64,000 bases of DNA from Trichopria drosophilae (lineage: Eukaryota; Arthropoda; Insecta; Hymenoptera; Diapriidae): NCBI GenBank assembly GCA_030407085.1, contig CM059583.1:86222001-86286000 (forward strand). The letters run 5' to 3'. Positions 22,021 to 33,417 of this stretch are shown one piece after another. The notes under the pieces were generated by a model, which did no database searches, was not told the DNA's origin, and saw only the letters and a program-made list of their open reading frames with translations. Numbering within the stretch: position 1 is the stretch's first letter; each line of letters begins with the position of its first letter. The position numbers were made by a program, and so were the translations under genes.

Positions 22021-22830
22021 CTGTATGCCGCGGCACAAAGCCGCTACTGAATTTGCATCCCTAACTAATACAGGAAGAGAATTCCAAAAGTTAATAGCCG
22101 CTATCCAGACGGAGTTGTGGTAATAGACTGTGCTACTGACTAAGTGTCGGCAAAGCACAGCCTCGAAATCCTAGGCGATGTAATGTAGACCGTAATGCAC
22201 CATAGAACTGTTGGGCGACACTTGGTGATTCCATGTCAACTCTGCTGACAGAAACACTCCCAAATAATGAACTTCACTGAGATAAGGGTCTGGCAAGCCA
22301 TTTATCATTAGTAGTGGAATAGTAATAATGCGTAGTATGGGCAGGCTTAGCCCAGATCTAAGAATTATGGCTGTAGTTTTATTTGCAGTAAGTATTGTAC
22401 CCCAGTTTTGATTTCATTTAAAGAAAGAATCTATGTCAGTGCTAAGTTGTGCTACTGTTTCATATGTTCGACAAATGGGTGGTAAAACTGGGTGTCATCC
22501 GCGGAAATAACTGATGTCTTGTGAAAGTAGCGTAGCGTGTCAAAAAAGGCGTTGACCACTATTATAAAAAGGATTGAAGCTTCCAAGCTGGATCCTTGTG
22601 GAACTCCGGTAGTAGTAGTTAGTTCCTGTGGGATACTTCTATCAAAGCCATGTATGACTGGCAAGCGGCCAGTGAGATAAGAACCATTTGATCGCGGTCT
22701 CATCGTCGCCTATGCGTCTTAAAGAAGATAAAATTAATGCATGATGTGGTGTGTCAAAGGCTTTCAAAGTGTTGAATGTTAAGAATATTATTAAGCTGAA
22801 CAAGGCTACAAAGATTGATGATGTCAAGAT
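22021..22830 (-). pseudogene. CR1-like LINE RT relic (same family as 51.6-59.1 and 62.4-63.8 kb)
   Basis: Minus strand, in order: TFNTLKAFDTPHHALILSSL (motif A, LxKAFDxxxH, catalytic Asp), TTTGVPQGSSLEASILFIIV (motif B), SADDTQFYHP (motif C, FADD changed to SADD), then further down LTANKTTAIILR, SEVHYLGVFLSAELTWNH and a decayed thumb. Several frameshifts occur (two overlapping frames at 22,703-22,452 and 22,827-22,642). Both ends are truncated. ADDTQFY also occurs in the 52-kb copy, so they are one family. Confidence 0.7.
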
Positions 22831-23532
22831 CCAATCCTACTGTAATAGTCATTAAGTTCGTCAGGCATGAATTGGCTTAGCGAGAAAGGCAATGGTGCCT
22901 CAGTTACACCGAACTTTCATAGTACTGCCAGACGCTCTTTTTATCCGTAGGTACGCGAACATAGTGATCATAGGCAACTTATACATATACTTAACAAGAC
23001 TAATCGTGCGTTCCCGCCGTCTGCAAATACATACAACCTCACTATTGTTCCATTCTTTTAAACACACCATACCAGCACTGCATCGTCATGGATAGATCAC
23101 TGTCTATCATCATAAGTCCAATGGTCCTTCAACTTCCAACCAAAACCTTATATCAGTAGAGTTCGATCTAAACTAAATAAGTAATATAATTAGGAAAAAG
23201 TTAACGGCAGAAATATCTCGAAAAGTCACTAATTAAACAGCGAAATAAACTTCACAAAAAGTGTAGACGTGATGGAGACTTAATATCATATCACGATTCC
23301 AAAGAACTGCTCAGGAGGGTAAGACGTTTTGTCTTCAAGACCCATACTAATTTATGTATTCGACAGCTAGAAAATCTCTTCATTCAAAGGCGAACGGAGC
23401 AAGATTAGAATACTCGGCCTGCTATAACCTGTGAAGCCTTTACCATCCATAATGTGTATTATTATTGAAAAGAATTTCTCGAAGATAAATCAATATTTAT
23501 TACAGTAAAAGTGGCTAATTATATCGAGTATA
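22831..23532. other. unannotated noncoding stretch
   Basis: No coding or repeat structure recognised. Ends at the TA (23,531-23,532) that flanks element E1. Confidence 0.5.
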
Positions 23533-25081
23533 CAGGGTGATCCAAAAGTATGGAAAAGCCAAAATATCTCAGCGGGAGTTCATTTTCAGGGTGAAAATGT
23601 TTCAGACAAAACTTTATTTTTTTAAGCTATTTAACGGTGCCATTGAATTTGACTTTGAACATGACCTTGAAGATTATTCCAAGGTCAAGTTTATTTTTTC
23701 AAATGGGACCCCTTTTTTTCATGGATTCGGAAAGTGCACAAAATTGTACGTCCGAATATGATGTGGTCGATTTTTTTTCGGCAAGGTCCTTTTAAAGTCA
23801 AACATAAAACTCCCGGAACTGCGAATTAACTCAGCGGGAGTGCATTTTCGGGGAAAATCTTAAATTCAAAAGTTGAAGGATTTTTCTCTGGCTATATAAC
23901 GGCACCATTGAATTTGACCTTGAAGGTTATTCCAATGTCAAGTTTATTTTTTAAACAGACACTAAAAGTATAGAAACAGCCAAATAACTTTGCAGGATTG
24001 CACTTTGACGAAAAAAGTTTCACACAAAAGTTGTAGGTTTTCTTCTTGGCTATTCAGTCATGATCTTAAATTTGACCTTGAATGTGACTTTTATTGTCGT
24101 TTCAGGGTCGAATATACTTTTTTTAATAAAAGCACATATTTTTGATAATAGGAATGGAAAGAGCGGACAATTTTACGTCCGGATGTGTCTTTGATCAAGA
24201 CCTTGACCATTCGCTTGTAGGTCAATTCAAGATCAAGTTGACATTAGCAGTGAAAATTTCTGTAAATTTACCCGTAAATTGGTATCTGAGGGTTCTCGAA
24301 GTTGCTGATTACGAATGTGAAGTCTTTTTTAAAAAATTCAAGATGGCGGATGCAATATGGTGGACGAATTTTAAAAAAATGTATTGAATTTTCCTGTAAT
24401 TTTGCCTATAAATTATAGGATCAGCTATACCTGAAAAAATAAGGTACACCCAGGATGTGCCACGAGGAGGTTCCTATGTACGATTTAAATCCCTTTTTTT
24501 TGTATTATTCGTTTTTTTTTAAATAATTTTTGCGCTTTTTACGTTTTTTATTTGATTTATAATACTCGGACAATTAAGGGACGGGCAAGTGAGCACCCGG
24601 CCTACTAAGATAAGAATATGTGAGTACGCGGCCAACTAAGGCAAGAGTAAATGAGCACCCGGCCAAATAAGTCAAGGGCAAGTGTGCACCAGGCCAACCA
24701 AGGCAAGGGTAAGTGAGCACCCGGCCAACTAAGGCAAGACCAAGTGAACACCGGGCCAACCAAGGCAAGAGCAAGTGAGCACCCGGCCAACTAAGACAAG
24801 GGTAACTGAGCACCCGACCAAATAAGGCAGACGTTGTGTTGATGTAACGAATCTAGATGGCCATTGCACACAAGCTTTTGAATGTGTCATCTTAAAATTA
24901 CCGTTTTCAAAGCTTTTGTTCGAAGTGATTACCCTCAGCTTCTTGACAAATCGCAATCCGATTGTAAAAACTGATCCTGTCCTCTCAATCATGTCTGGTT
25001 CAATGGCAATGATTTTATCGTGTATTCGCTGTGCACTCCCGCTGAGATATTTAGGCGTTTCCATACTTTTGGATCACCGTG
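23533..25081. mobile_element. element E1: 1.5-kb TA-flanked noncoding TIR element
   Basis: Left end CAGGGTGATCCAAAAGTATG, right end the complement of CACGGTGATCCAAAAGTATG, with pairing of about 48 bases and four mismatches and TA on both sides (23,531-23,532; 25,082-25,083). TA duplication and CAGGGTG ends suggest a Tc1/mariner-related non-autonomous element. The interior has repeated AAGGTCA/TGACCTT motifs (23,659; 23,680; 23,919; 24,072; 24,205), a unit of the ~119-bp repeat near 24,280-24,370 and a minisatellite. The single 81-residue frame at 24,142 has no family pattern. Confidence 0.75.
24588..24830. repeat. 31-bp minisatellite, about 8 copies
   Basis: TGAGCACCCGGCCAACTAAG-type units start at 24,591, 24,622, 24,652, 24,683, 24,714, 24,745, 24,776 and 24,807. 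Minus-strand frames across it give LSWPGAHL-type repeats, which are artefacts. Two to three inverted units occur again at 29,490-29,560. Confidence 0.9.
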
Positions 25082-25100
25082 TATATATATACATATATAT

Positions 25101-25970
25101 GGGGCATTCTTTGTGAATGGGAGACCCCATGCTCCCCAGAATTCATTTGCTCCAAAAAATTTTTGCGAGGACAACAATTTATCCAAACCTATCTACTTTT
25201 GTTTGCCGTGGGGCATTTTTGAAAATTAAAAATAGCGGCACGCCCATACTCCGAAATACCGGAAAAATTATTTTATTGTTTTCCTGTTACGTGCAAAAAT
25301 AGTATCACAGAATATAATAAGAATTATTTTTGTCATTAAAATCGTTACTACTTTAAATTTACGTAACGTCAATTGGGATATTCAAGATGGCGGACTCAAA
25401 ATAGCTGACGAACATTCAAAATTCAATCAATTTTGATGGAAATTGTTATTCGGGGGTTTTCGAGGTCGCTATCACAAATCTGTTCTTAAAATTGTAAAAT
25501 TGAAAATGGCAGACCTACTATGGCCGACTGAAATGCAAAATTTCATGTAATTATGATTAAAATGTTTATTTGGTTTAGGAGGTGACTGATTACGAATCTG
25601 CAGTCAGATTGTAAAAATTCAACATGACAGATGTAACATGGCAGATGAATTGTTCTTATGTGAGTGGATTTTATAGCAATTTGTTACTCGAGGGTATTTG
25701 ATGTCGTAGATTACGAACATCAATCCGGAATGGCAGGTGTATGATCCGAAATGTCTGCATACCGCTGGCGTTAGCGCCATGCAAAATGCACCCCGTGGAG
25801 GTCGCGCAGTCGGATTTGCATGTCTTCGGGGTTCCTTGATCAGGTGGTTCCCCTTGCCGTCACCTGTTCGTGTGTATGCGTGCGTGCGTGCGTGCGTGTG
25901 TGAGATCAGTGTCAGAGATCAGGACCCCGCGGTTCGTCACTTCCACACTATCTACCGACTCCACGCCCTC
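25101..25970 (+). repeat. E2 left inverted arm
   Basis: Includes three to four tandem units of the ~119-bp repeat (ATGGCGGA-type cores at 25,388, 25,507, 25,625), the R1-LINE-flank-like tract 25,756-25,865, and ends at CCACGCCCTC. Pairs with 28,333-29,196. Confidence 0.85.
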
Positions 25971-25977
25971 TCTGGCG

Positions 25978-26107
25978 TGCGGGTGCGTGCGTGCGTGTGC
26001 GCGTGTGTGTGCGTGCGTGCGTGTGTGCATGTGTGCGCGTGCGTGCGTGTGCGTGTGCGCGCGCGCGCGTGTGTGTGTATAGGTGTGCGTGCGTGTGTGT
26101 GCGCATG
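25978..26107. repeat. (GT)n/(GCGT)n microsatellite
   Basis: Alternating GT and GCGT for about 130 bases. Gives spurious CVRACVCA and HTHTHARA frames on both strands. It truncates the downstream end of the decayed gene in the spacer. Confidence 0.95.
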
Positions 26108-26117
26108 TTAAAGCCAA

Positions 26118-27520
26118 AATCGTCTTCGTGATTAATTAGGTTTACCATCTGAAACTTATTTTTAAAATGTTGCTTTGCTCCGTCGCTGAAATAAATAATT
26201 TTCTGTACATCCAATTTCTGCTTTATATGAGGAATTAACATTTTTTGTATCGTGCACACAGCAGCTGTATCATGGCGGGTAGTATCTTATAAAAATACTA
26301 GTCCACAGTGTTTGATTTCTGAATTTTGTTTATAATAATAAACTACAGGGAAAACTGTGCATTGAGAATTGTTGAAGTGAAATGCTTGGGATGCATTTTA
26401 AGCTACGTATTTATAGTTTTCATAGAAATCTAAAACAAGCACTTCACCAACATCTAAACTATTTTTTTATCATTAAAAAATTGCGATTGCTGTTTTGATA
26501 TGAAGGAATGAAGTTTCAAATGCACTAACTTGTTACTCAGTTGTTCCATAACATCTACTGTAGAGGTAATTGAAGTTTGCAATGTCGATCGATCAGTACC
26601 AGTCCATACACTAAATTGCACATGCTGAACACTTGTATTCTCTAATAACGTTTGCATATATTGTGAGAAGTTTTCTATCCTTGGGCACCGGTCACATTCA
26701 CAAAGAAAGCAATTCTAATCAGGATTACTGCAAGTGATTCGCTCTAAGCGATCCTTGTAATTTGTGATTGGACTTTTACAGTACTTAGTTAATTTCGTAA
26801 TGTTTATCGCATCCAACAATAACTTAACATTCTCGTGAATGGTGCACACACAGACGGAATGAGTTCCGCTGCCACCTGCAAGGACAGATTGTTTTGGCCG
26901 AAGCTGTGCAAATTTACTGAAACTAACAGAATGTTCTGGATGGGTACTTTTCCTTGTACAAGTGGAATGCCCCTTTAAATCTGAAAGTAGGAGATGTTTT
27001 GCATCAAAACGCGTCCTTCTTCATTTTTTACAGAAACATTTTTCTTACTAGGCATTATTCTACTATTTTCTTCGCTGGTGTAAAATTTCACTATATTTTC
27101 TACAGTTGAGCTGGATAATGATTTAGCAGCCCTCAAAGTAATTTCTGCAAAAACACCATTTGTAGCTCTGATAAGTTTAGCTTTATTAGCGAACTGCCAA
27201 CTGCAGCCAAATTCCTGTGATATCTTATTAGCACTTCACGTTTTCGGAATTACAGTGAGAATTTTTAATCTTTCAGGGTCATTCTTCGACAAGAAGGCAA
27301 ACTTTTCTTTTAGATCGCTCATCATATCTTGCAATTCAATGTCTCGTTCCATGTCAATGCTCGCCTGAATTTCATTTAAATGATTCTCAGATTCTTCAGA
27401 GTTTCTACTATCAACATTAGATCCACCAACTTCATCAGGAATATCCGGAAATTTCGTTACCTCTATGACCGGAAACGCCAGAAGCTTCGTAAAAATTACA
27501 ACATCTATCAAGAAGGGCAC
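26118..27520 (-). pseudogene. decayed gene of an unclassified repetitive insect protein family (DDE-like motifs)
   Basis: Reading down the minus strand: MPFLIDVVIF...TVIPKT (27,520-27,236), then SCWQFANKAKLIRATNGVFA, KNVSVKNEEGRVLMQ, SVLAGGSGTHSVCVCTIHEN, FLCECDRCP, QTLLENTSVQHVQF...TDRSTLQ (26,657-26,454), LDFYENYKYV, FHFNNSQCTVFPV, HDTAAV and YFSDGAKQHFKNKFQMVNL. I know this block order (THSVCVC, xxEN, FSDGxxxxxKN) from a family repeated in many invertebrate genomes and suspected to be mobile; I cannot name it. The acidic residues in DFYEN and SDGA could be part of a DDE-type site. Several stops (near 26,387 and 26,294 among others) and frameshifts make it non-coding now. The 3' end is cut by the GT repeat. 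Confidence 0.6.
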
Positions 27521-27824
27521 TTATTTTTGCCATACTGAGGGAAACAAAACTATGATTGAACGGCAACAAAATTATAATTTTAGACGTTCAATTACAATTT
27601 TATACAAAATGTCAAACAGGAGAACAATATTAGAAAAGCTAGGACAACTTTAAACAGAATATGATCAATGTAGTGAGATAATGAGTAAATTTGAAAATTT
27701 TCTCCGTCTGATGCAGTTTAAAACTGGAAATAAATGGAAATAATATATTTCTTTGGTTTTGGTCATTATAATATATAGGCTAATAATTTGTTATAGTACA
27801 ATGTTCTTCCATAATCGATTGACA

Positions 27825-28150
27825 TATATACGGAGGGGTCAAGACATGAACAGTATTCCGCGGAGGGTATAAATCATGCGCAGTGGTGTCTGCAGTGTTT
27901 GACGTATGCTTTAGTAGTATCAAAAGTGTCCAGAGAAGTAGGGACATACGTAGTAGTGTCCACAGAATTCGGGACATGCGGAGTAGTGTCCAGAGAGGTC
28001 GGGACATACGTAGTTGTGTCCAGAGAAGTAAGGACATGCGCAGTAGTGTCTCAATTACTTGACGTATGCGCAATAGTATCGAATAGTCGGGATATATGCA
28101 GTAGTTTCGGAAGTGTTTAACGAATGCGCAGTACTGTTGAGAGTGGTCGG
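27825..28150. repeat. 30-bp minisatellite, about 10 copies
   Basis: Units such as GTGTCCAGAGAAGTAGGGAC start at 27,926, 27,956, 27,986, 28,016, 28,046 and 28,076, with degenerate units either side. The overlapping frames at 27,899 and 28,172 are repeat artefacts (EVGTYVVVS-type, LLRMSLLLW-type). Confidence 0.85.
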
Positions 28151-28332
28151 AAATATGTTTATGTATACACATTTGGTCAGATAATTAACTAATACTGTCG
28201 TGCTAATAGAAGGCGCGCGCGTGCACACACACACACTGTTTGCCATTTTCAAAAAGTTTTTATGTACGATCCATAATCAGCGCCTTTGGAAACCCCCGAA
28301 TAAACATTTTCATCATAATTACATGAAATTTT

Positions 28333-29196
28333 GAGGGCGTGGAATCGGTAAATAGTGTGGAAGTGACGAACCGTGGGGTCCTGATCTCTGACCCTGATCT
28401 CACACACGCACGCACGCACGCATACGCACGAACAGGTGACGGCAAGGGGAACCACCTGATCAAAGCACCCGGAAGACGTGTAAATCGGTCTGCGCGACCT
28501 CCATGGGGTGCATGTTGCATGGCGCTAACGCTAGCGGTATGCAGGCTTTTCGAATCATACACCTGCCATTCCGGATTGATATTCGTAATCTACGACATCA
28601 AATACCCTCGAGTAACAAATTGCTATAAAATCCATTCACGTAAGAACAATTCATCTGCCGTGTTACACCCGCCATGTTGAATTTTTACAATCTGACTGCA
28701 GATTCGTAATCAGTCACTTCCTAAACCAAATAAACATTTTAATCATAATTACATAAAATTTTGCATTTCAGTCGGCCATAGTAGGTCCGTCATTTTGAAT
28801 TTTACAATTTTAAGAACAGATTTGTGATCAGTGACCTCGAAAACCCCCGAGTAACGATTTCCATCCAAATTGATTGAATTTTGAATGTTCCAGCTATTTT
28901 GAGTCCTCCATCTTGAATATCCCAATTGACGTTACGTAAATTTAAAGTAGTAACGATTTTAATGACAAAAATAATTCTTATTATATTCTGTGATACTTTT
29001 TTTGCACATAACAGGAAAACAATAAAATAGTTTTCCCGTATTTCGGAGTGTGGGCGTGCTGCCATTTTGAATTTTCGAAAACGCCCCACTGCAAACAAAA
29101 GCAGACAGGTTTGGCTAAATTATCGTCCTTGCCAAAAAATTTTTGGAGCAAATGAATTCTGGGGTGCATGGGGTCTCCCTTTCACAAAGAATGCCC
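28333..29196 (-). repeat. E2 right inverted arm
   Basis: Inverted copy of 25,101-25,970, including the (CACG)n tract near 28,404-28,425, the LINE-flank-like tract 28,436-28,545 and the 119-bp units. Confidence 0.85.
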
Positions 29197-29222
29197 TATA
29201 TATATGTATATATACATTTATT

Positions 29223-29690
29223 CACGGTGATCCAAAAGTATGGAAACGCCTAAATATCTCAGCGGGAGTGCACAGCGAATACACGATGAAATCTCTGCCA
29301 TTGAACCAGACATGATTGAGAGGACAGTATCAGTTTTTACAATCGGATTGCGATTTCTCACGAAGCTGAGGGTAATCACTTCGGACACAAGCTTTGAAGA
29401 CGGTAATTTTAAGATGACACACTTAAAAGCTTGTGTGCAATGATCGTCTAAATTCGTTACATCAACACAACGTCTGCCTTACTTTGTCGGGTGCTAACTT
29501 ACCCTTGACTTAGTTGGCCGGGTGCTCACTTGCTCTTGCCTTGGTTGGATGGGTGTTCACATTGCAAAAACGCCCCACGGCAAACAATAGTAGACAGGTT
29601 TGGCTAAATTTTCGTCCTTGCAAACAATTTTTTGGAGCAAATGCATTCTGGGGAGCATCGGGTCTCCCATTCACGAAGAATGCCTCATAT
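29223..29690. repeat. inverted E1 end plus a second E2 terminus
   Basis: 29,223-29,510 is an inverted copy of the E1 right part (CACGGTGATCC...), then two or three 31-bp minisatellite units, then 29,563-29,690, a direct repeat of the E2 terminus at 29,080-29,200 (GCCCCAC...CAAATG...GAATGCC). The E2 end is thus present twice on this side, flanked by TATATA both times. Confidence 0.75.
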
Positions 29691-31736
29691 ATATATTAAA
29701 TCAATAAATTAAAATGAAAACTCAAGAAATTCAGATTTTTTCGTTGTTGAAAAGAGGTGATAACTTTTATATAATAATTTAGAAACATGCACCAATAAAT
29801 TAATCAAAATTTTCTTCTTGACCGTTAATATAAATATAAATATTACCGTTGAATTTATTTCTTGGTATGATCGGTATTTTCAATAAATAAAAACATAATA
29901 TGTATACGTGCTTTGGATTTAAAGAACAGAAAATGAAAAATAACGTATATGCCGGTATTTTTGCTATTACTATGCCGGAATCCTTGATTTTTACAGCTCG
30001 GTGTATGTATAATATTATAAATTTATGATTTAATAATGGATTCGCGTTTCCCTCTCGTGCACGTTTCGTTGCAGAACCCAAGTAGACTCGTCAGTAAGAC
30101 GACCCTCGGTTCCCTGCCCTACATGGGCTTAGTGTGTATTTTAAAATTTAAATAAATTTAATAGAATAGGTATAAAACTAAAATTATTGAATATAGATTT
30201 ATGTATATTGCGAGGGCAGCAGCGTGATTACGCTGCACAGGATACATACACTTTGGATCCCTTTCGTAAACAAATAAATCAATAATTTTCCTTCTCAACC
30301 ATAAATATAATGGTAAATCCAAAGCACGTACATACATATTATGTTTTTGTCTTTATTTATTCAAAAGACGGATCGAACCAAGAAATAAATTCAATTGTAA
30401 AACATGCACCAATTGAACGTTTGTACTTTGGAATAAGAATTGGACTGTTCCAACATTTTTCTTTTAGAGTTTAAATGCTAAACTATAGTGTTAAGTTCGC
30501 GACTATAAATGGTACGTTTGGACGTTAAAGGGTTCAAAGGCGGCTGACGTTAGAGTGGACAGACGTGCAGCTGGGTGAGCTTATTCCATGAGGAAACCCC
30601 TTGTTGGAATTCTGCGAAATCCGACATTGCGGAACTTCCAGAGTTAAGTGTGAGAGATGTTTTTTCTTCTGAAGGCTGAAATGCAGTACAGCGTTTTGTA
30701 GTTTTCAACTTTAAGAGAATTTAGAATTTAGATACTATTCATTAATATCAAAATATAATATCTTTAATAATGAAGTTGCAACCGTATTTTATAATTATTT
30801 ACATCATTTAACTCGGGAGTGCATCTTCTGTGTACTGTTACTGTTAAGAAGACTGTCCTCTTTTTTATGAGGCAACAGATTTCCCGCGATTCGGGAATGC
30901 TGCCCATTCAGCATTTTGAGACTGTCACGCCATCAAACTTGAGTGAACTGACGCGTCAATGAAGAGGCTGCGCTGTATAACTACGAAAAACACACCACGG
31001 TCTCTCCGTGCAAGCATACCCTGAAAAATACGCTTTGGCCATCTATCGAGAATGCAGATTATACATCCGTTTGCATATTTTTTTCTTATTATTCCATGGC
31101 ACAATCATGTCACAATAAATTTGTTTCGTACACTTATCCTTACACTTCAGTCCGCAATTTGACACTAAAAAGCAGTGATTTTATTTTCAACTTCCTACTC
31201 GTGTTCGAACGTCGTGGTCACACGGGGTGTTTCTAACCCGACGATAATCAACCTTCGAATTCGATGACGTTTATGGAAAGACTTACGAAACAACGGCATT
31301 CAGTGCGCACCGAAACGCATTGCCACAACAGATGGCGACACAAGTCCCATTTCTGTGGGACTCTGTTACCAACCGCAGGGCAATGCAATGAGTCAAGACG
31401 ATCTGAAATGTATCGATTATTTATTAAACCAAATGATGCGATGTATGCGTAGCACAAAACTGAACATGCGTGCAGCGAGAGCTGAGAGCCGACTGATAAC
31501 ATGCGCCGCGCTGTTGCGTATTGGAGTTTTTATTCCACTCTTCTTCTCCTCGCCTCTCTTTCTCTCGCTCCTCCAGTATATGGAACATAGAAGGGTGAGC
31601 GCGTGGACAATCCCCATATTTCCATGCGTATTTCAAAGCTACTTAAACGGTAAGTAGGTCTGGGGTCTCTCGTACCCCGGGTGACCATTACGGGTTAAGA
31701 ATTATGGAGCAAAATGATGCCTTAGACTTTTCCAAT
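29691..31736. other. noncoding; small inverted/direct repeat structure 29,783-30,413
   Basis: AAACATGCACCAAT occurs at 29,783-29,796 and again ending at 30,413. Between them, 29,800-29,925 and 30,285-30,400 are inverted copies (GTGCTTTGGATTT, ACATAATATGTAT, GAATTTATTTCTTGGT). No coding sequence. 30,450-31,730 shows nothing recognisable; several overlapping frames at 31,248-31,657 on both strands have no family pattern. Confidence 0.5.
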
Positions 31737-32584
31737 ATACACGGAAAGGAAGAAACACGACTTAGTCCTGTCTACGCAGCACTGGTTACTGCGTGGCCGG
31801 TTCGCAAATACATTCTATTTCAACTCGCTATAACTCAGTCAATTTTGAGAATTTTGAAACGAATAAAAAATAAAATTGTTCATTATAGTTTCCCAGATCT
31901 AGTGCACTAAGAAAAAGTGATATATCTTAATAAATCAAAAAGTTATTAATTTTTTAATGCAGAACTGCGAAATTTGTGTTTTTATACGTTCAGGCGCTTC
32001 GTTTATCGAGCGAATTTCAAGCATCCGAAAACTTTCAGCGAGAAAGTTGTTCATTAAGGTATGAACAAATTTTGTGGAAAGTTTTATCTCCATTGCATTA
32101 ATAGTTTAAAAGTAATGAATGTTTAATGTTGGTCGTGGCCTTGCGCGCATCGCCGTGACACACATGACGCGCTGGCCGTCGGCCACGACCAACATTAAAC
32201 ATTCATTACTTTTAAACTATTAATGAAATTGAGATGAAACTTTCCAGAAAATCTGTTCATACCTTAATGAACAACTTTCTCGCTGAAAGTTTTCGTATGC
32301 TTGAAATTCGCTCGATAAACGAAGCGCCTGAATCTATAAAAACACAAATTTCGCAGTTCTGCATTAAAACATTAATAACTTTTTGATTTATTAAGATATA
32401 TAATGTTTTCCTTCTGCACTAGATCTGGGAAGCTGTAATGAACAATTTCATTTTTTATTCGTTTCAAAATTCTCAAAATTGACCGAGTTATAGCGAGTTG
32501 AAATAAAAAGTATTTGCGAACCGGCCACGCAGTAACCAGTGCTGCGTAGACAGGACTCGGTCGTGTTTCTTTCTTTCCGTGTAT
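31737..32584. mobile_element. 848-bp near-perfect hairpin (foldback) element
   Basis: The left arm from ATACACGGAAAGGAAGAAAC (31,737) to about 32,145 pairs with the right arm from about 32,175 to 32,584 (GTTTCTTTCTTTCCGTGTAT). Arms are about 410 bases with roughly 90-95 percent identity and a short GC-rich loop (GTTGGTCGTGGCC...GGCCACGACCAAC stem, GACACACATGAC loop). No coding capacity. Flanks do not give a clear target duplication beyond AT. It should fold into a long double-stranded RNA if transcribed. Confidence 0.85.
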
Positions 32585-33417
32585 CTGGAACCTTATTTTA
32601 TGGCGCAGGTATTGACAATTACATGAAAGTGCAATTTTTTTCTTCTAATTTTGTTACTCTTTACTTTAAACGCGATTTTCTCAAAACGACTTTTTTGAAG
32701 TTGATGTCCGCGATACCTCAAAAACTTTTGCACCTCCACCATCGGTTTCATAACTAATAATTTTTAATACATATAATTCAGTGTAATAGCGTCCCCTATG
32801 GTTTAATTTTTATTTATGATCGATTTTACAGCAATAAAATGGCGCCATTTTTTGGTGTAAAAATCGTGGTTTTGATTTCAACCGACCATAGTAATATAAG
32901 AAACAACGTTTTTTAAAGAAAAGAAGGTTGTTGTTCAATAGCCGTACTTCCATTGAACTGATTTTTCCCAAACCTTGCGGAAGTATGCATGTACTCGCTC
33001 GATTGACGATCACAATTGTTGCATTGCAATAATAAACATATTCCCACTACCTTCAAAATTACTATAATTTTGGCACTAAAATGGCGGTTCCAATATGGCG
33101 GACCGCTCCGTAACAATACTGAATAGATACATATAAAATCTGTTTTTTGTTTTCTGGAGCATGCGAATTTGCCCTCAAAGAGTCTCCCTACGCTCCATGT
33201 AAAAAATGACCGTTTTCAACGGCTGCATTCGGTATCTCGACATTTAAAACTTTTCTTATACCAAATGGTCATTTATGATGTACCAATAAACCATGAAAAC
33301 TGGCAAAATGTGCATCTATTCAGTTTACGAAATACAAATGGTTAAACGTTGCGCAAAGGGGACTATAATACATAAAGCTGCTATATTTTGTAGATAAGAT
33401 CAGCTATATTTCTTTAA
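32585..33417. other. unannotated noncoding stretch
   Basis: No gene. One degenerate unit of the ~119-bp family near 33,079-33,110 (ATGGCGGTTCCAATATGGCG). Ends at TTAA 33,414-33,417. Confidence 0.5.

Larger units (their letters stand above)
25101..29196. mobile_element. element E2: 4.1-kb element with ~865-bp inverted arms
   Basis: Left end GGGGCATTCTTTGTGAATGG (25,101); right end is the complementary GAATGCCC (29,196). The arms 25,101-25,970 and 28,333-29,196 are inverted copies; the spacer (25,971-28,332) has a GT-rich microsatellite, a decayed minus-strand gene and a 30-bp minisatellite. Both sides are TATATA tracts, so the target duplication cannot be measured. Beyond the ends, 24,793-25,081 (E1) is itself repeated inverted at 29,223-29,510, so the symmetric region is about 1.18 kb per side. 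Superfamily unknown. Confidence 0.7.

Noticed and set aside
25737..26259. Long Cys/Val/Arg- and His/Thr-rich open frames on both strands
   Set aside because: Produced by the (GT)n/(GCGT)n microsatellite in all frames; not proteins.
24588..28150. 30-31-bp repeated units that resemble CRISPR spacing
   Set aside because: Whole units repeat with no unique spacers, in a eukaryotic transposon context and with no cas genes. They are minisatellites.
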